Positions 8,501 to 15,382 of a stretch of DNA of 45,593 nt are shown here, one piece after another. The number at the start of each line of letters is the position of its first letter. The stretch's first letter is position 1. The stretch covers positions 108,879 to 154,471 of the forward strand of contig CAIUDH010000041.1 in assembly GCA_903897855.1 (NCBI GenBank). Direction: 5' to 3'. Made by a program: the position numbers and the translations under genes. Source of the stretch: an uncultured Bacteroidota bacterium. Lineage in GTDB: Bacteria > Bacteroidota > Bacteroidia > UKL13-3. A model generated the notes under the pieces. The model had not been told where the DNA came from. It saw only the letters and a list, made by a program, of their open reading frames with translations, and did no database searches.

Positions 8501-8914
8501 GCCATGAAAATAGCCCCTTCAGTTACTTCAATCCATGTAAGCCAACCTATAAAGAATCTAAAAATACTCATTGCAGAGGATGACGAGGTATCAAGAATAA
8601 TATTAAACCGTATCCTCAATCCAATGGCCAAAGAAATTATCACGGCAACGACCGGCTTAGAAGCGGTAGAAGCTTATCGTAACAACCCTGATATTGATTT
8701 AATTTTGATGGATATTAGGATGCCTGATTTGAATGGTTATGAGGCTACCCAAAAAATAAGACAGTTCAATAAGGAAGTGGTCATCATTGCACAAACAGCC
8801 TGTGCGTTAGTTGGCGATCGAGAGAAAGCCCTTACCTCTGGATGCAATGAGCAAATCACAAAGCCTATTGATAAAGAATCATTAAAAAATTTGATACACA
8901 AGTATTTGGGTTAA
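5507..8914 (+). CDS. Hybrid sensor histidine kinase: GAF, four PAS domains, HisKA, HATPase, receiver
   Basis: A 1135-residue cytoplasmic hybrid kinase with no signal peptide or membrane segment. Order of domains: coiled coil (about 10-55), GAF (about 58-245), PAS1 (256-375), PAS2 (383-505), PAS3 (513-635), PAS4 (640-755), HisKA with H776 in NMSHEIRTPMNG, HATPase (about 880-995; N-box N891/N895, G1 box DTGDGIP at D926-P932, G2 GAGLGLAI), and a C-terminal receiver (about 1017-1133) with acidic pocket E1024-D1025-D1026, phosphoacceptor D1069 (LMDIRMPD) and a conserved TKP lysine. All catalytic residues are present, so it should autophosphorylate and relay to its own receiver. Without an HPt or DNA-binding domain, output needs another protein. 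No partner regulator is adjacent. The PAS ligands are unknown. Confidence 0.93.
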   Translation: MEYNRNKTNVPLLESLQALQQENNDLTELLAKLTLDQKQAEEKQLLLNEKREKFVSLRDDVVVLLGMNLQLKEMFDRLILLIQSRLNLTAVAVRFKVGSDFPYLSHTSFSGDVLDHKNSILDECLELKLCVREDGSLNLDCACGIVVSGKTDPKNPFFSQQGSFVSNNPHQLQELTVNKDSSSSSINTYTHLKHGSLAIIPIKVEESVIGTLQLNHKELDAFSEEDIVFFERICSGIGLAIIRIQSQEALSTEKRKLASILTGTNTATWEWKLQTDEWILNERWAEMIGYTLQEISSIGNKSTQKYIHPDDFEMSRILFEKHINGEIDSYDCEIRIKNKKGNWIWMHDKGKICEWDKEGKPFLMLGTRQNVTARKKIEEKQKHSEEKFRIAFKTSLDAVYIAVWEDGMITEVNNVFEDTFGYSNEEIIGKTALELGIYNKPSDRSIMISKIKADGQVKDFEFEGRKKNGEIIHVSMSNTLYTLNANRYILGVLRDVTQQKQDAETIRKKDVEFQKLSENVPDLLFQFTRRPDGTYFVPIASAGIRNIFGCEPKDVLEDFSPIAKVLYPDDAERVIYEIEYSAKNMTPFFCEFRVHIPGRDIQWILSRSIPEKIADGGITWYGFNTDITAQKKSSSQFETILQTTKDGFGILDSDTGKILEVNESYCEMLGYSKLELLNMSIMEVQMERSEEEIQVQLEKVKSSSHHSFETRHKTKNGKHIDVDLSVTFSELDGGRIFIFARDISRRKLAEKELLEAKDQAEESDRLKSAFLANMSHEIRTPMNGILGFANLLKTPNLSGQEQQEYIDIIEKSGARMLNIINDIVDISKIEAGLMKIEMINTNVNKDLKEICEFFKQEVEAKGMKLIFRSPESADEVIIDTDREKLFAIFTNLIKNAIKYCQEGTIEVGYTKLNTQNQSELLFYVKDTGDGIPKNRQEAIFERFIQADITDKKALQGAGLGLAITKSYVEMLRGKIWVESEEGRGSTFYFTLPYTAPDGAMKIAPSVTSIHVSQPIKNLKILIAEDDEVSRIILNRILNPMAKEIITATTGLEAVEAYRNNPDIDLILMDIRMPDLNGYEATQKIRQFNKEVVIIAQTACALVGDREKALTSGCNEQITKPIDKESLKNLIHKYLG

Positions 8915-9081
8915 TCGAACTTAGTTTTGATAGCCTTTTTGTATTTACAAGTACAATCGTGCAAACTTAGCGAGCAAAAAAGCTACCGAAACGAGCCGGC
9001 ACACCTATGCGAAAAATCCCCCCGAACACGTGCTTTTTACAATAGCCTGACAAGCATCGTCAAAACAAAAAACAAATTCCG

Positions 9082-9089
9082 TATTTTCG
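9082..9089 (+). promoter_or_regulatory. Putative -7 element before TPR gene
   Basis: TATTTTCG at 9082-9089 fits the TAnnTTyG pattern of the better-supported promoters in this window and ends 9 nt before the ATG at 9099. No TTG is found 20 nt upstream. If used, the mRNA leader would be only a few nucleotides. Confidence 0.35.
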
Positions 9090-9098
9090 CAATCCTTT

Positions 9099-9920
9099 AT
9101 GAAATTGAATAAAACCCAAATATCAGTATTAATAGGCATCGTGGTGCTTTCTACGGTGCTTTTTATGCTTCCGAAAAAAGTACTCACCACCAAACAATCA
9201 GGTGCAAGCAGAGACAAGCCCCAAACTGAATCTTCTGAGACTACACAAGAAAACCTAAAAACCATCGAGTCAATCATTACAGAATCGATTGCCAAGCTTA
9301 CAGAAACCGAAAAACAGGAGCTACTGCTCGCCGAAAATGCCGATGCCACTGCCATAACGAAGGTGATGCAAGCTTATAAAAAATTTGACAATAAATTAGG
9401 CATTGCCTTTTGCATTGAAAAACTCAAAGAGCCAAATTCAGAAAGAGTTATTGGTTTGGCCTACTATGCCGCATTCAACCAAAGCGTGCTCGATGAAAAC
9501 AGAAGCGCCATTGCGGCCAAAGCCATTACCTTCCTGAAACCATCACTGGAGAAATCGCCTGATGATGTGGTGCTCAAATGTGCCTTGGCCGATTGTTATG
9601 TAAATACAGCCCCCAACCCCATGAGCGGCATTATGCTCTTGCGAGAGGTGATCGCGAAAGATAGCATCAATGAAAATGCCTTGTTTTTACTCGGTGAATT
9701 CGCCATAAAATCGAAGCAAATGGATAAGGCGCTGCTACGTTTTGAGAGCTTAGTACGTAATTATCCATCCAATATAAAATATTCTTTGTACCTTGCGCAA
9801 CTTTTTTCGAATGAGGGCGCCTCTAACAAGGCACTTGAAACCCTCGTGAGTGCGAAGAAATATGCCAGTCGTAAGACGGCAATAGACAGTATAACCAACA
9901 GTATTAATCATTTAAAATAA
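9099..9920 (+). CDS. Membrane-anchored TPR protein
   Basis: A 273-residue protein with one N-terminal membrane segment (about residues 7-24, ISVLIGIVVLSTVLFML), a Gln/Ser/Glu/Thr-rich linker (30-55), then an all-helical region. The part from about residue 160 resembles tetratricopeptide repeats, for example NENALFLLGEFAIKSKQMDK followed by ALLRFESLVRNYPSNIKYSL. It is probably anchored in the inner membrane with the TPR part exported, or the reverse. A TPR protein just before the 29-aa basic gene and RNase G is a recurrent arrangement in Bacteroidota as I recall it. The partner and function are unknown. The small gene downstream starts 9 nt after its stop, so co-transcription is likely. Confidence 0.75.
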   Translation: MKLNKTQISVLIGIVVLSTVLFMLPKKVLTTKQSGASRDKPQTESSETTQENLKTIESIITESIAKLTETEKQELLLAENADATAITKVMQAYKKFDNKLGIAFCIEKLKEPNSERVIGLAYYAAFNQSVLDENRSAIAAKAITFLKPSLEKSPDDVVLKCALADCYVNTAPNPMSGIMLLREVIAKDSINENALFLLGEFAIKSKQMDKALLRFESLVRNYPSNIKYSLYLAQLFSNEGASNKALETLVSAKKYASRKTAIDSITNSINHLK

Positions 9921-9929
9921 CCTAAAAAT

Positions 9930-10019
9930 ATGCCAAGCGGAAAGAAAAGAAAACGCCATAAAATAGCAACCCATAAGCGCAAGAAGCGCATGCGTCGTAA
10001 TCGTCACAAAAAACGCTAG
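9930..10019 (+). CDS. 29-aa highly basic AURKAIP1/COX24-like ribosome-associated protein
   Basis: A short ORF encoding 29 residues, ATG at 9930 and TAG at 10017-10019, beginning MPSGKKRKRHKIATHKRKKR. Nineteen residues are Lys, Arg or His by my count. It matches the short AURKAIP1/COX24-domain proteins of Bacteroidota, related to mitochondrial small-subunit protein mS38, and is thus probably a small ribosomal-subunit component binding rRNA. It lies 9 nt after the TPR gene and upstream of RNase G, the expected neighbourhood. It is easily missed by gene finders because of its size. The identification rests on the near-complete match to the family pattern and on context. Confidence 0.8.
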   Translation: MPSGKKRKRHKIATHKRKKRMRRNRHKKR

Positions 10020-10040
10020 TTTTTTTTGTGCTACTGGTTT

Positions 10041-10099
10041 ATTTTGTAATCTAATAACAAGGGCAGTATTCTGATACTGCCTTTGTTATCTTACAAAAT
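10041..10099. terminator. Long hairpin between the 29-aa gene and RNase G
   Basis: A 16-bp stem (10054-10069 with 10074-10089, one G-U pair, loop TCTG) is extended by an outer 9-bp perfect stem (ATTTTGTAA at 10041-10049 with TTACAAAAT at 10091-10099) across a small 4/1-nt internal loop. There is no U-tract after the stem. It may be a terminator for the upstream genes, a processing site, or part of the RNase G leader. Confidence 0.6.
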
Positions 10100-10184
10100 C
10101 AATACCTACCTGTCGGTTATTTGAGATTACCTATTCGATTTTATGTCTCAGCCTCAATACCATGAAAAGCTTAACCGCATGTAG

Positions 10185-10192
10185 TACCTTTT
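10185..10192 (+). promoter_or_regulatory. Putative -7 element before RNase G
   Basis: TACCTTTT at 10185-10192 differs from TAnnTTTG only in the last base and ends 14 nt before the GTG start. No clear TTG is found at -33. If it is the promoter, the upstream hairpin would not be in the mRNA. Confidence 0.3.
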
Positions 10193-10206
10193 AAAAAATC
10201 ATCGTA

Positions 10207-11766
10207 GTGAACGAATTAATTATTGACGTCTCCGAAAATGGAGTACGTATTGCTCTGACGCAAGATAAAAAACTTATTGAGCTGCATCAGGAGCGCCATA
10301 ACAAAAATTTTAATGTTGGTGACATCTATCTTGGCACCATCAAAAAAATAACGCCATCCCTAAACTCTGCTTTTGTAGATATCGGACACGAAAAACCCGG
10401 TTTTCTTCATTATCATGACCTAGGTCCTAACGTGCGTTCTTTAAATAAATTTACCCAGCTTTGCCGCACCAATAAAATTTTCAAGGCCGATCTTGCTGCT
10501 TTCTCTCGGGAAGCCATTATTGAGAAGACCGGTAAAATCGGCGACCTTTATCAAAAAGGCGAAATGGTGATGGTACAAGTAACCAAAGAACCAATTAGTA
10601 CAAAAGGCCCACGCCTGAGTTCGGAAATTTCGTTGGCCGGAAGATATCTCGTTCTGGTGCCTTTCTCTGATGCTGTAAATGTTTCAAGAAAAGTGAAGAG
10701 CGGAGCCGAACGTCAGCGACTCAAAGGGATTGTGCTCAGCCTTAAAACAAAAAATTTCGGTGTCATTATTCGTACCGTAGCCGAGGGCAAAGAAGATGAA
10801 GATATTAAAAATGACCTTAAAGAACTCATTGAACGTTGGAACCAAATATTTAAACGTTTAAAAGAGATTGGAAATAAAGAATCAACACACGAAAAAGTGT
10901 TGGGCGAGATGGATAAAAGCCAGTCGTTATTGCGTGATATGCTCAATGACGATTTTAGCAATATTGTGGTGAATGATGTTGACACCTTCAACGATTTAAA
11001 AAATTATGTTGCGCGAATCTCTCCAGAGAATGAAAAAATTGTAAAGCTATTCAATGGTAAGCAAAGCATTTTTGAAACCTTTGGTATAGAACGCCAAATT
11101 AAGACCTCGTTCGCTAAAACAGTTACCTTTAGTGGTGGATGTTATCTCGTGATAGAGCATACCGAAGCCATGCACGTCATCGATATTAATAGTGGCAGCA
11201 AGCTCAATAATGATTCCGACCAGGAAGAAACGGCCATTCGTATCAATCAGGATGCCGCGAAAGAAATAGCTCGTCAACTGCGTCTGCGTGATATGGGCGG
11301 TTTAATCATTTTAGATTTTATCGACGTGCGCAAAGCAAGTAATAAACGGTTGGTGTATGAGGCCATGCGGGAAGCCATGGAAACGGATCGTGCAAAACAC
11401 AAAATATTGCCCTTGAGTACCTTTGGCTTGATGCAGATTACACGTCAGCGCGTACGCCCTGAAATGAATATCGACACGGTTGAAGTTTGTCCGCAATGCA
11501 AAGGCTCCGGCGAAGTGAATAATAGTGGGGTCATTGTGGATGAGATAGAAAGCAACCTCAAATACCTTATACAAGAGAATGGTAGTAAGAGTATTACCAT
11601 CGCCACCCATCCTTATATCGCAGCGTATATAAAACAAGGCTTGATCTCCTTACGTTTTCAATGGTGGCGTAAATACAAACAATGGGTGAAGATCGTTATT
11701 GATGAAGATTTTCATTACGGCGAATTTCATTTTCTCAATGCCAGCGGAGAAGAGATAAAGGTTTGA
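10207..11766 (+). CDS. rng: Ribonuclease E/G family endoribonuclease
   Basis: A 519-residue RNase G-type enzyme (E. coli RNase G is 489), lacking the long C-terminal degradosome scaffold of RNase E. An S1 domain follows the N-terminus (DIYLGTIKKITPSLNSAFVDIG, about 38-60). The nuclease core has the Mg-binding aspartates in MHVIDINSG (D326) and LIILDFIDV (D370), and the zinc-link CPQC (C428, C431) used for dimer-of-dimer assembly. It cleaves single-stranded A/U-rich RNA with 5'-monophosphate preference in mRNA decay and rRNA processing. The GTG start at 10207 gives the standard MNELIIDVSENG N-terminus. A strong hairpin lies 107 nt upstream. Cytoplasmic. Confidence 0.94.
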   Translation: MNELIIDVSENGVRIALTQDKKLIELHQERHNKNFNVGDIYLGTIKKITPSLNSAFVDIGHEKPGFLHYHDLGPNVRSLNKFTQLCRTNKIFKADLAAFSREAIIEKTGKIGDLYQKGEMVMVQVTKEPISTKGPRLSSEISLAGRYLVLVPFSDAVNVSRKVKSGAERQRLKGIVLSLKTKNFGVIIRTVAEGKEDEDIKNDLKELIERWNQIFKRLKEIGNKESTHEKVLGEMDKSQSLLRDMLNDDFSNIVVNDVDTFNDLKNYVARISPENEKIVKLFNGKQSIFETFGIERQIKTSFAKTVTFSGGCYLVIEHTEAMHVIDINSGSKLNNDSDQEETAIRINQDAAKEIARQLRLRDMGGLIILDFIDVRKASNKRLVYEAMREAMETDRAKHKILPLSTFGLMQITRQRVRPEMNIDTVEVCPQCKGSGEVNNSGVIVDEIESNLKYLIQENGSKSITIATHPYIAAYIKQGLISLRFQWWRKYKQWVKIVIDEDFHYGEFHFLNASGEEIKV

Positions 11767-11951
11767 TGTGTTCTTCTAAATAAAATACCAATCGCTGATT
11801 ACGACTCGTTATTTATATTTTCATCCCTTCGTTATACTGTGACGGGGGGATGCATCTAAACTTCTTGGCATTCAAATTATTGAGATTGAAGAATCACAAT
11901 TTCTTACCCCTCCTTCGCGTTTAATATGAATAATTTCTTAAATTTACGCGC

Positions 11952-12239
11952 TTGAAGTCGAACGAAACTACATTAAAAGACGCACTCAGTGCCTTTTTGG
12001 AGGCCCATGGCCTGCAAGAGAAACTGCTTGAAACAGAACTACGGCAGAAATGGGGAACCATTGCCGGACATACCATCGCACGTTATACCCAAAAACTTTA
12101 CGTAAAGAAAAAGAAGTTATATCTCGAAGTTACGACCCCGGTTATAAAACAAGAAATCACCTATTCCAAATCTACCCTCATCGAGATGATCAATAAAGAA
12201 ATTGGGAAAGACTTTATTAAGGATATCGTGCTATTTTAG
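11952..12239 (+). CDS. DUF721/DciA-like protein
   Basis: A 95-residue protein of the DUF721 family. The pattern is typical of the short Bacteroidota form: LKDALSAFLEAHGLQEKL, LRQKWGTIAGHTIARYTQKLYVKKKKLYLEV, then KQEITYSKSTLIEMINKEIG. DciA, the founding member studied, loads the DnaB replicative helicase in bacteria that lack DnaC; the short Bacteroidota form is related but its function is less certain. The start is TTG at 11952, chosen because no ATG or GTG fits and the following SNETTLKDAL matches the usual N-terminus. It ends 19 nt before rpe, so the two may be co-transcribed. Confidence 0.82.
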   Translation: MKSNETTLKDALSAFLEAHGLQEKLLETELRQKWGTIAGHTIARYTQKLYVKKKKLYLEVTTPVIKQEITYSKSTLIEMINKEIGKDFIKDIVLF

Positions 12240-12246
12240 TTATTCG

Positions 12247-12254
12247 TATTTTTG
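12247..12254 (+). promoter_or_regulatory. Putative -7 element immediately before rpe
   Basis: TATTTTTG fits TAnnTTTG exactly but leaves only 4 nt to the ATG, implying a leaderless transcript if active. No TTG lies 20 nt upstream. Co-transcription with the DUF721 gene is an alternative. Confidence 0.3.
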
Positions 12255-12258
12255 CTGT

Positions 12259-12909
12259 ATGATAATTTCTCCTTCGGTGCTTTCAGCCAACTTTTTACAT
12301 CTTGAAAAAGATATTGAAATGATAAATAATAGTCAGGCCGACTGGTTTCATGTGGATATCATGGATGGTGTTTTTGTTCCCAATATCTCGTTTGGGATGC
12401 CTGTGATGAATGCCCTACATAAGGCCGCCAAAAAGCCTCTCGACGTGCATTTGATGTTGGCAAATCCGGACCCCTATATCGCCGAATTTGCGAGGCTTGG
12501 TGCCACCTTCATTACCGTGCATTATGAGGCTTGTACACACTTGCACCGTACTATTCAAAGCATTAAGCAAACGGGTGCCAAAGCGGGTGTTGCCTTAAAT
12601 CCTCATACGCCGGTGCATCTGCTCTCCGAAATCATTGCCGACCTCGATTTGGTATTACTGATGAGTGTAAACCCAGGCTTTGGCGGACAAAAATTTATTG
12701 AGAACACCTACCATAAATGTGCGGAGTTAAAAGCACTGATTCTTGAAAAACAATCGCATGCCCTGATTGAAATTGATGGGGGCGTAACGCTAGCGAATGC
12801 GCCCTTACTACAAAAGGCAGGCGCCCATGCCTTGGTGGCTGGCAACACCGTGTTCTCGTCACCCAACCCCACGGAGACCATTATGCAACTAAAAAATATG
12901 AATCCGTAG
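12259..12909 (+). CDS. rpe: Ribulose-phosphate 3-epimerase
   Basis: A 216-residue TIM-barrel epimerase interconverting D-ribulose 5-phosphate and D-xylulose 5-phosphate in the pentose phosphate pathway. The motifs are SPSVLSANF (N-terminus), WFHVDIMDGVFVPNISFG with catalytic/metal His and Asp, VHLMLANPDPYI, MSVNPGFGGQKFI, and IEIDGGV with the second catalytic Asp, then the phosphate-binding LVAGNTVF. The frame is open back to 12202, but that start would run through the DUF721 gene; the ATG at 12259 gives the family's normal N-terminus. TATTTTTG at 12247-12254, a -7 consensus match, ends 4 nt before this ATG. Soluble cytoplasmic enzyme. Confidence 0.95.
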   Translation: MIISPSVLSANFLHLEKDIEMINNSQADWFHVDIMDGVFVPNISFGMPVMNALHKAAKKPLDVHLMLANPDPYIAEFARLGATFITVHYEACTHLHRTIQSIKQTGAKAGVALNPHTPVHLLSEIIADLDLVLLMSVNPGFGGQKFIENTYHKCAELKALILEKQSHALIEIDGGVTLANAPLLQKAGAHALVAGNTVFSSPNPTETIMQLKNMNP

Positions 12910-12973
12910 AACCCGTTGTAGACCAACCCAACTTACTTTTCCCGTTTTTGCAACCTTTCTCATTTATATTGTT

Positions 12974-12981
12974 TATCTTTA
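12974..12981 (+). promoter_or_regulatory. Putative promoter of FG-GAP protein 1
   Basis: TATCTTTA lies 31 nt before the ATG at 13013. The surrounding block (12956-12986) is similar to the block before the paralogue (about 15324-15356): both read CCTTTC, then ATTGTTTA, a variable base and CTTTA. The sharing points to a functional promoter duplicated with the gene. Confidence 0.45.
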
Positions 12982-13012
12982 TGGTGCACCAATAATAACC
13001 CAACTCCCAGAA

Positions 13013-15271
13013 ATGAAAAACATACTCGTGTTGTTCCTCTTAAGTTCTCTGGTCTTGCTTGCTAGCCCGCTGAGTGCACAAAACCCACGTTATATCTACA
13101 ACCCACGTATTGAAGTAAAGCAAGGCGCCACCCTAAACAAACTCAAAAATCCTTTCGTCGGTGGATTTGAAACACCTCAGTTTTCGGCCCTCGATTTAAA
13201 CTTGGATGGCACCAACGATTTGCTCATCTTCGACAGAACGACCAAGAAATATTATACTTTCATCAATGATAGGATATATAATACCATCAGCTATACTTAT
13301 GCTCCACAATACGAGGCCATACTGCCATCATGCTCCTACTATTGCTTGAGTTATGATTATAATAACGATGGAAAGATGGACCTCTTTATTGAAGCCAATG
13401 GTTTTCTGCAACAATACCGAAACACGAGTAATGCTACCTTGTCTTTTGCTTCACCTGATACCCTTTTCGATTATCTCGGCACCAATATTTATTGCCCGAG
13501 TCCCAATATCCCCTCCTTCAACGATATCGATAACGATGGTGATATGGACATTCTGACTTTTGATTTTGGTCCAACTATAATATTGTATAAAAATTGGAGA
13601 GCAGAAAAAAACCTCCCCAATAACGAGTGGAAATATAAATATACCGACGCCTGTTGGGGTAAATTTTACATGAGTAATACCATCACCTTAGGTTTGCATT
13701 GCCAAAGTTTAGTGTATTACCCCAATGGCGATGATTATACGCCTCCCCCACTGCACCCTGCACAGGCAGAACACCAGGGCAGCACCCTCATGACACTGGA
13801 TGTGGATAGTGATGGCGATTATGAAGCGCTAGTGGGCGATATCGCATATGACTATTTGTTCTTCCTAAAAAATGGCAAACGGGAGTTTAATTACCCCAAA
13901 GACACGATGGTGGTTTACGATACCTTATACCCATCGAAGGCGCAACAGATGTCGGTTACTAGTTTTCCTGCGGCCTACTTTTTAGATGTCGATAACGACG
14001 GGAAACGCGACATCATCGTGGCTCCCAATGATCCCAGTGGAGCCAGTAAGAACAAAAACCAAATTAGCTTTTATAAAAACATAGGCACCGATCGAAAACC
14101 GATCTTTAATTTGATTCAACAAAATTTCCTACAGGAATCAACGATCGATTGGGGTGGTACCACGGCGCCCGCATTCACGGATATTGACAAGGATGGCGAT
14201 GACGATTTATTCATTGCTACCCATGGCCAAGCCACCCAAACTTTTAACTCTCATGATGTGCTAGTTTATTATAAGAATACCGGCACCCCACTGAATCCAA
14301 TCTTTGAATTGCAGGATACCAATTTTCTGAGTTTGTACTCCAAAAACTATAGCGGCCTGAAACCCTGTTTCGGCGATTTAAATGGCGATTTGCTAAAGGA
14401 TCTTTTGCTTGGCAATGCCAATGGCGGATTAAAATATTACGTCAATACCACCGTAAATGGCATCGTCTCTTTTGTAGAGAATACGGTCGCGTTTTCCTCT
14501 TTTCAGGAAAAGAATTATACCGCTCCTTATTTAGTTGATTTTGACCACGATGGCAAGCTCGACTTGTTTTTGGGCAATTATGATGGTACGATATCCTACT
14601 TTAAAAATACAGGAACAACCACCTCCCCTGCTTTTACAAAAATGGTGGATTCGGTAGGTAAAATTTGCCTTCGAGCGATCGACGAATTTAGATATTTTTA
14701 CCAAGATGGGATGAGTGTTCCGGTGGTAGCCGATTTAGATAAGGATGGCAAATTTGACTTGCTCGTAGGCGGCAAATATGGGCTGTATCTTTATCGTAAT
14801 ATCGAAAATAAATTAACCGACTCCCTCGTCCTTCAGGATACTGTGGTAAGTTATGCTTATGCTCAAACAGCTACCCATATTCCTACCGGTGAGTATGCGT
14901 CTCCAGCCGTTGCGCAGCTCGACAGCGATGCTGTACTCGATATTATGCTTGGAAATATCGGCGGAGGAATCACATTGTTTTCTACCTATAAATATGCAGG
15001 AAAATATGGCATCAACTTCTTCAAGAAAGAAATAAAGACGCTCGTGATTCATCCCAATCCTGCTTCATCAATAATTACCATGGAGGGATTCGAAAACGAA
15101 AGTTACGCCTTCTTTATTTCTGATGCTACAGGCAAAAGCATGCTGAGTGATGAAAAACTCTTGAACCGAAAACCAGTGCTGGATATCAGATGGCTCCAAC
15201 AAGGCGTTTACTTTATAAGCATCGTGAGTAAAACCGGCGAAACTTATTATGGGAAATTTGTAAAAATTTAG
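13013..15271 (+). CDS. Secreted FG-GAP/VCBS-repeat protein with T9SS type A sorting domain (paralogue 1)
   Basis: A 752-residue exported protein. Signal peptide residues 1-23 end LSAQ. The body holds about ten FG-GAP/VCBS-type strands with calcium-binding DxDxDG motifs, such as DLNLDGTNDL, DYNNDGKMDL, DIDNDGDMDI, DVDSDGDYEA, DVDNDGKRDI, DIDKDGDDDL and DFDHDGKLDL, probably folding into a beta-propeller. One motif is degenerate (GDLNGDLLKD, where paralogue 2 has GDLNGDGKKD). The last about 75 residues (VIHPNPASSIITMEGF to GKFVKI) are a T9SS type A C-terminal signal, so it is exported through the outer membrane and attached or released. Function may be adhesion or ligand binding. The tandem paralogue follows 111 nt later. 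Confidence 0.88.
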   Translation: MKNILVLFLLSSLVLLASPLSAQNPRYIYNPRIEVKQGATLNKLKNPFVGGFETPQFSALDLNLDGTNDLLIFDRTTKKYYTFINDRIYNTISYTYAPQYEAILPSCSYYCLSYDYNNDGKMDLFIEANGFLQQYRNTSNATLSFASPDTLFDYLGTNIYCPSPNIPSFNDIDNDGDMDILTFDFGPTIILYKNWRAEKNLPNNEWKYKYTDACWGKFYMSNTITLGLHCQSLVYYPNGDDYTPPPLHPAQAEHQGSTLMTLDVDSDGDYEALVGDIAYDYLFFLKNGKREFNYPKDTMVVYDTLYPSKAQQMSVTSFPAAYFLDVDNDGKRDIIVAPNDPSGASKNKNQISFYKNIGTDRKPIFNLIQQNFLQESTIDWGGTTAPAFTDIDKDGDDDLFIATHGQATQTFNSHDVLVYYKNTGTPLNPIFELQDTNFLSLYSKNYSGLKPCFGDLNGDLLKDLLLGNANGGLKYYVNTTVNGIVSFVENTVAFSSFQEKNYTAPYLVDFDHDGKLDLFLGNYDGTISYFKNTGTTTSPAFTKMVDSVGKICLRAIDEFRYFYQDGMSVPVVADLDKDGKFDLLVGGKYGLYLYRNIENKLTDSLVLQDTVVSYAYAQTATHIPTGEYASPAVAQLDSDAVLDIMLGNIGGGITLFSTYKYAGKYGINFFKKEIKTLVIHPNPASSIITMEGFENESYAFFISDATGKSMLSDEKLLNRKPVLDIRWLQQGVYFISIVSKTGETYYGKFVKI

Positions 15272-15343
15272 CCCTACGCCCCCCCTTCAATCTGTGCTCC
15301 AAAAAACACCCAAGATGATGCCCCCTTTCGCTATTTTATTGTT

Positions 15344-15351
15344 TAACTTTA
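15344..15351 (+). promoter_or_regulatory. Putative promoter of FG-GAP protein 2
   Basis: TAACTTTA lies 31 nt before the ATG at 15383, the same distance as in paralogue 1, within the shared block described there. It implies the second gene has its own promoter. Confidence 0.45.
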
Positions 15352-15382
15352 CAGTGGCAAACCAGCAGTTTTACTTCCACCC

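Noticed and set aside
8922-8929. TAGTTTTG as a promoter after the hybrid kinase
   Set aside because: It matches TAnnTTTG, but the nearest upstream TTTG is only 13 nt away and the next gene starts 170 nt downstream with its own closer element; chance is likely in AT-rich DNA.
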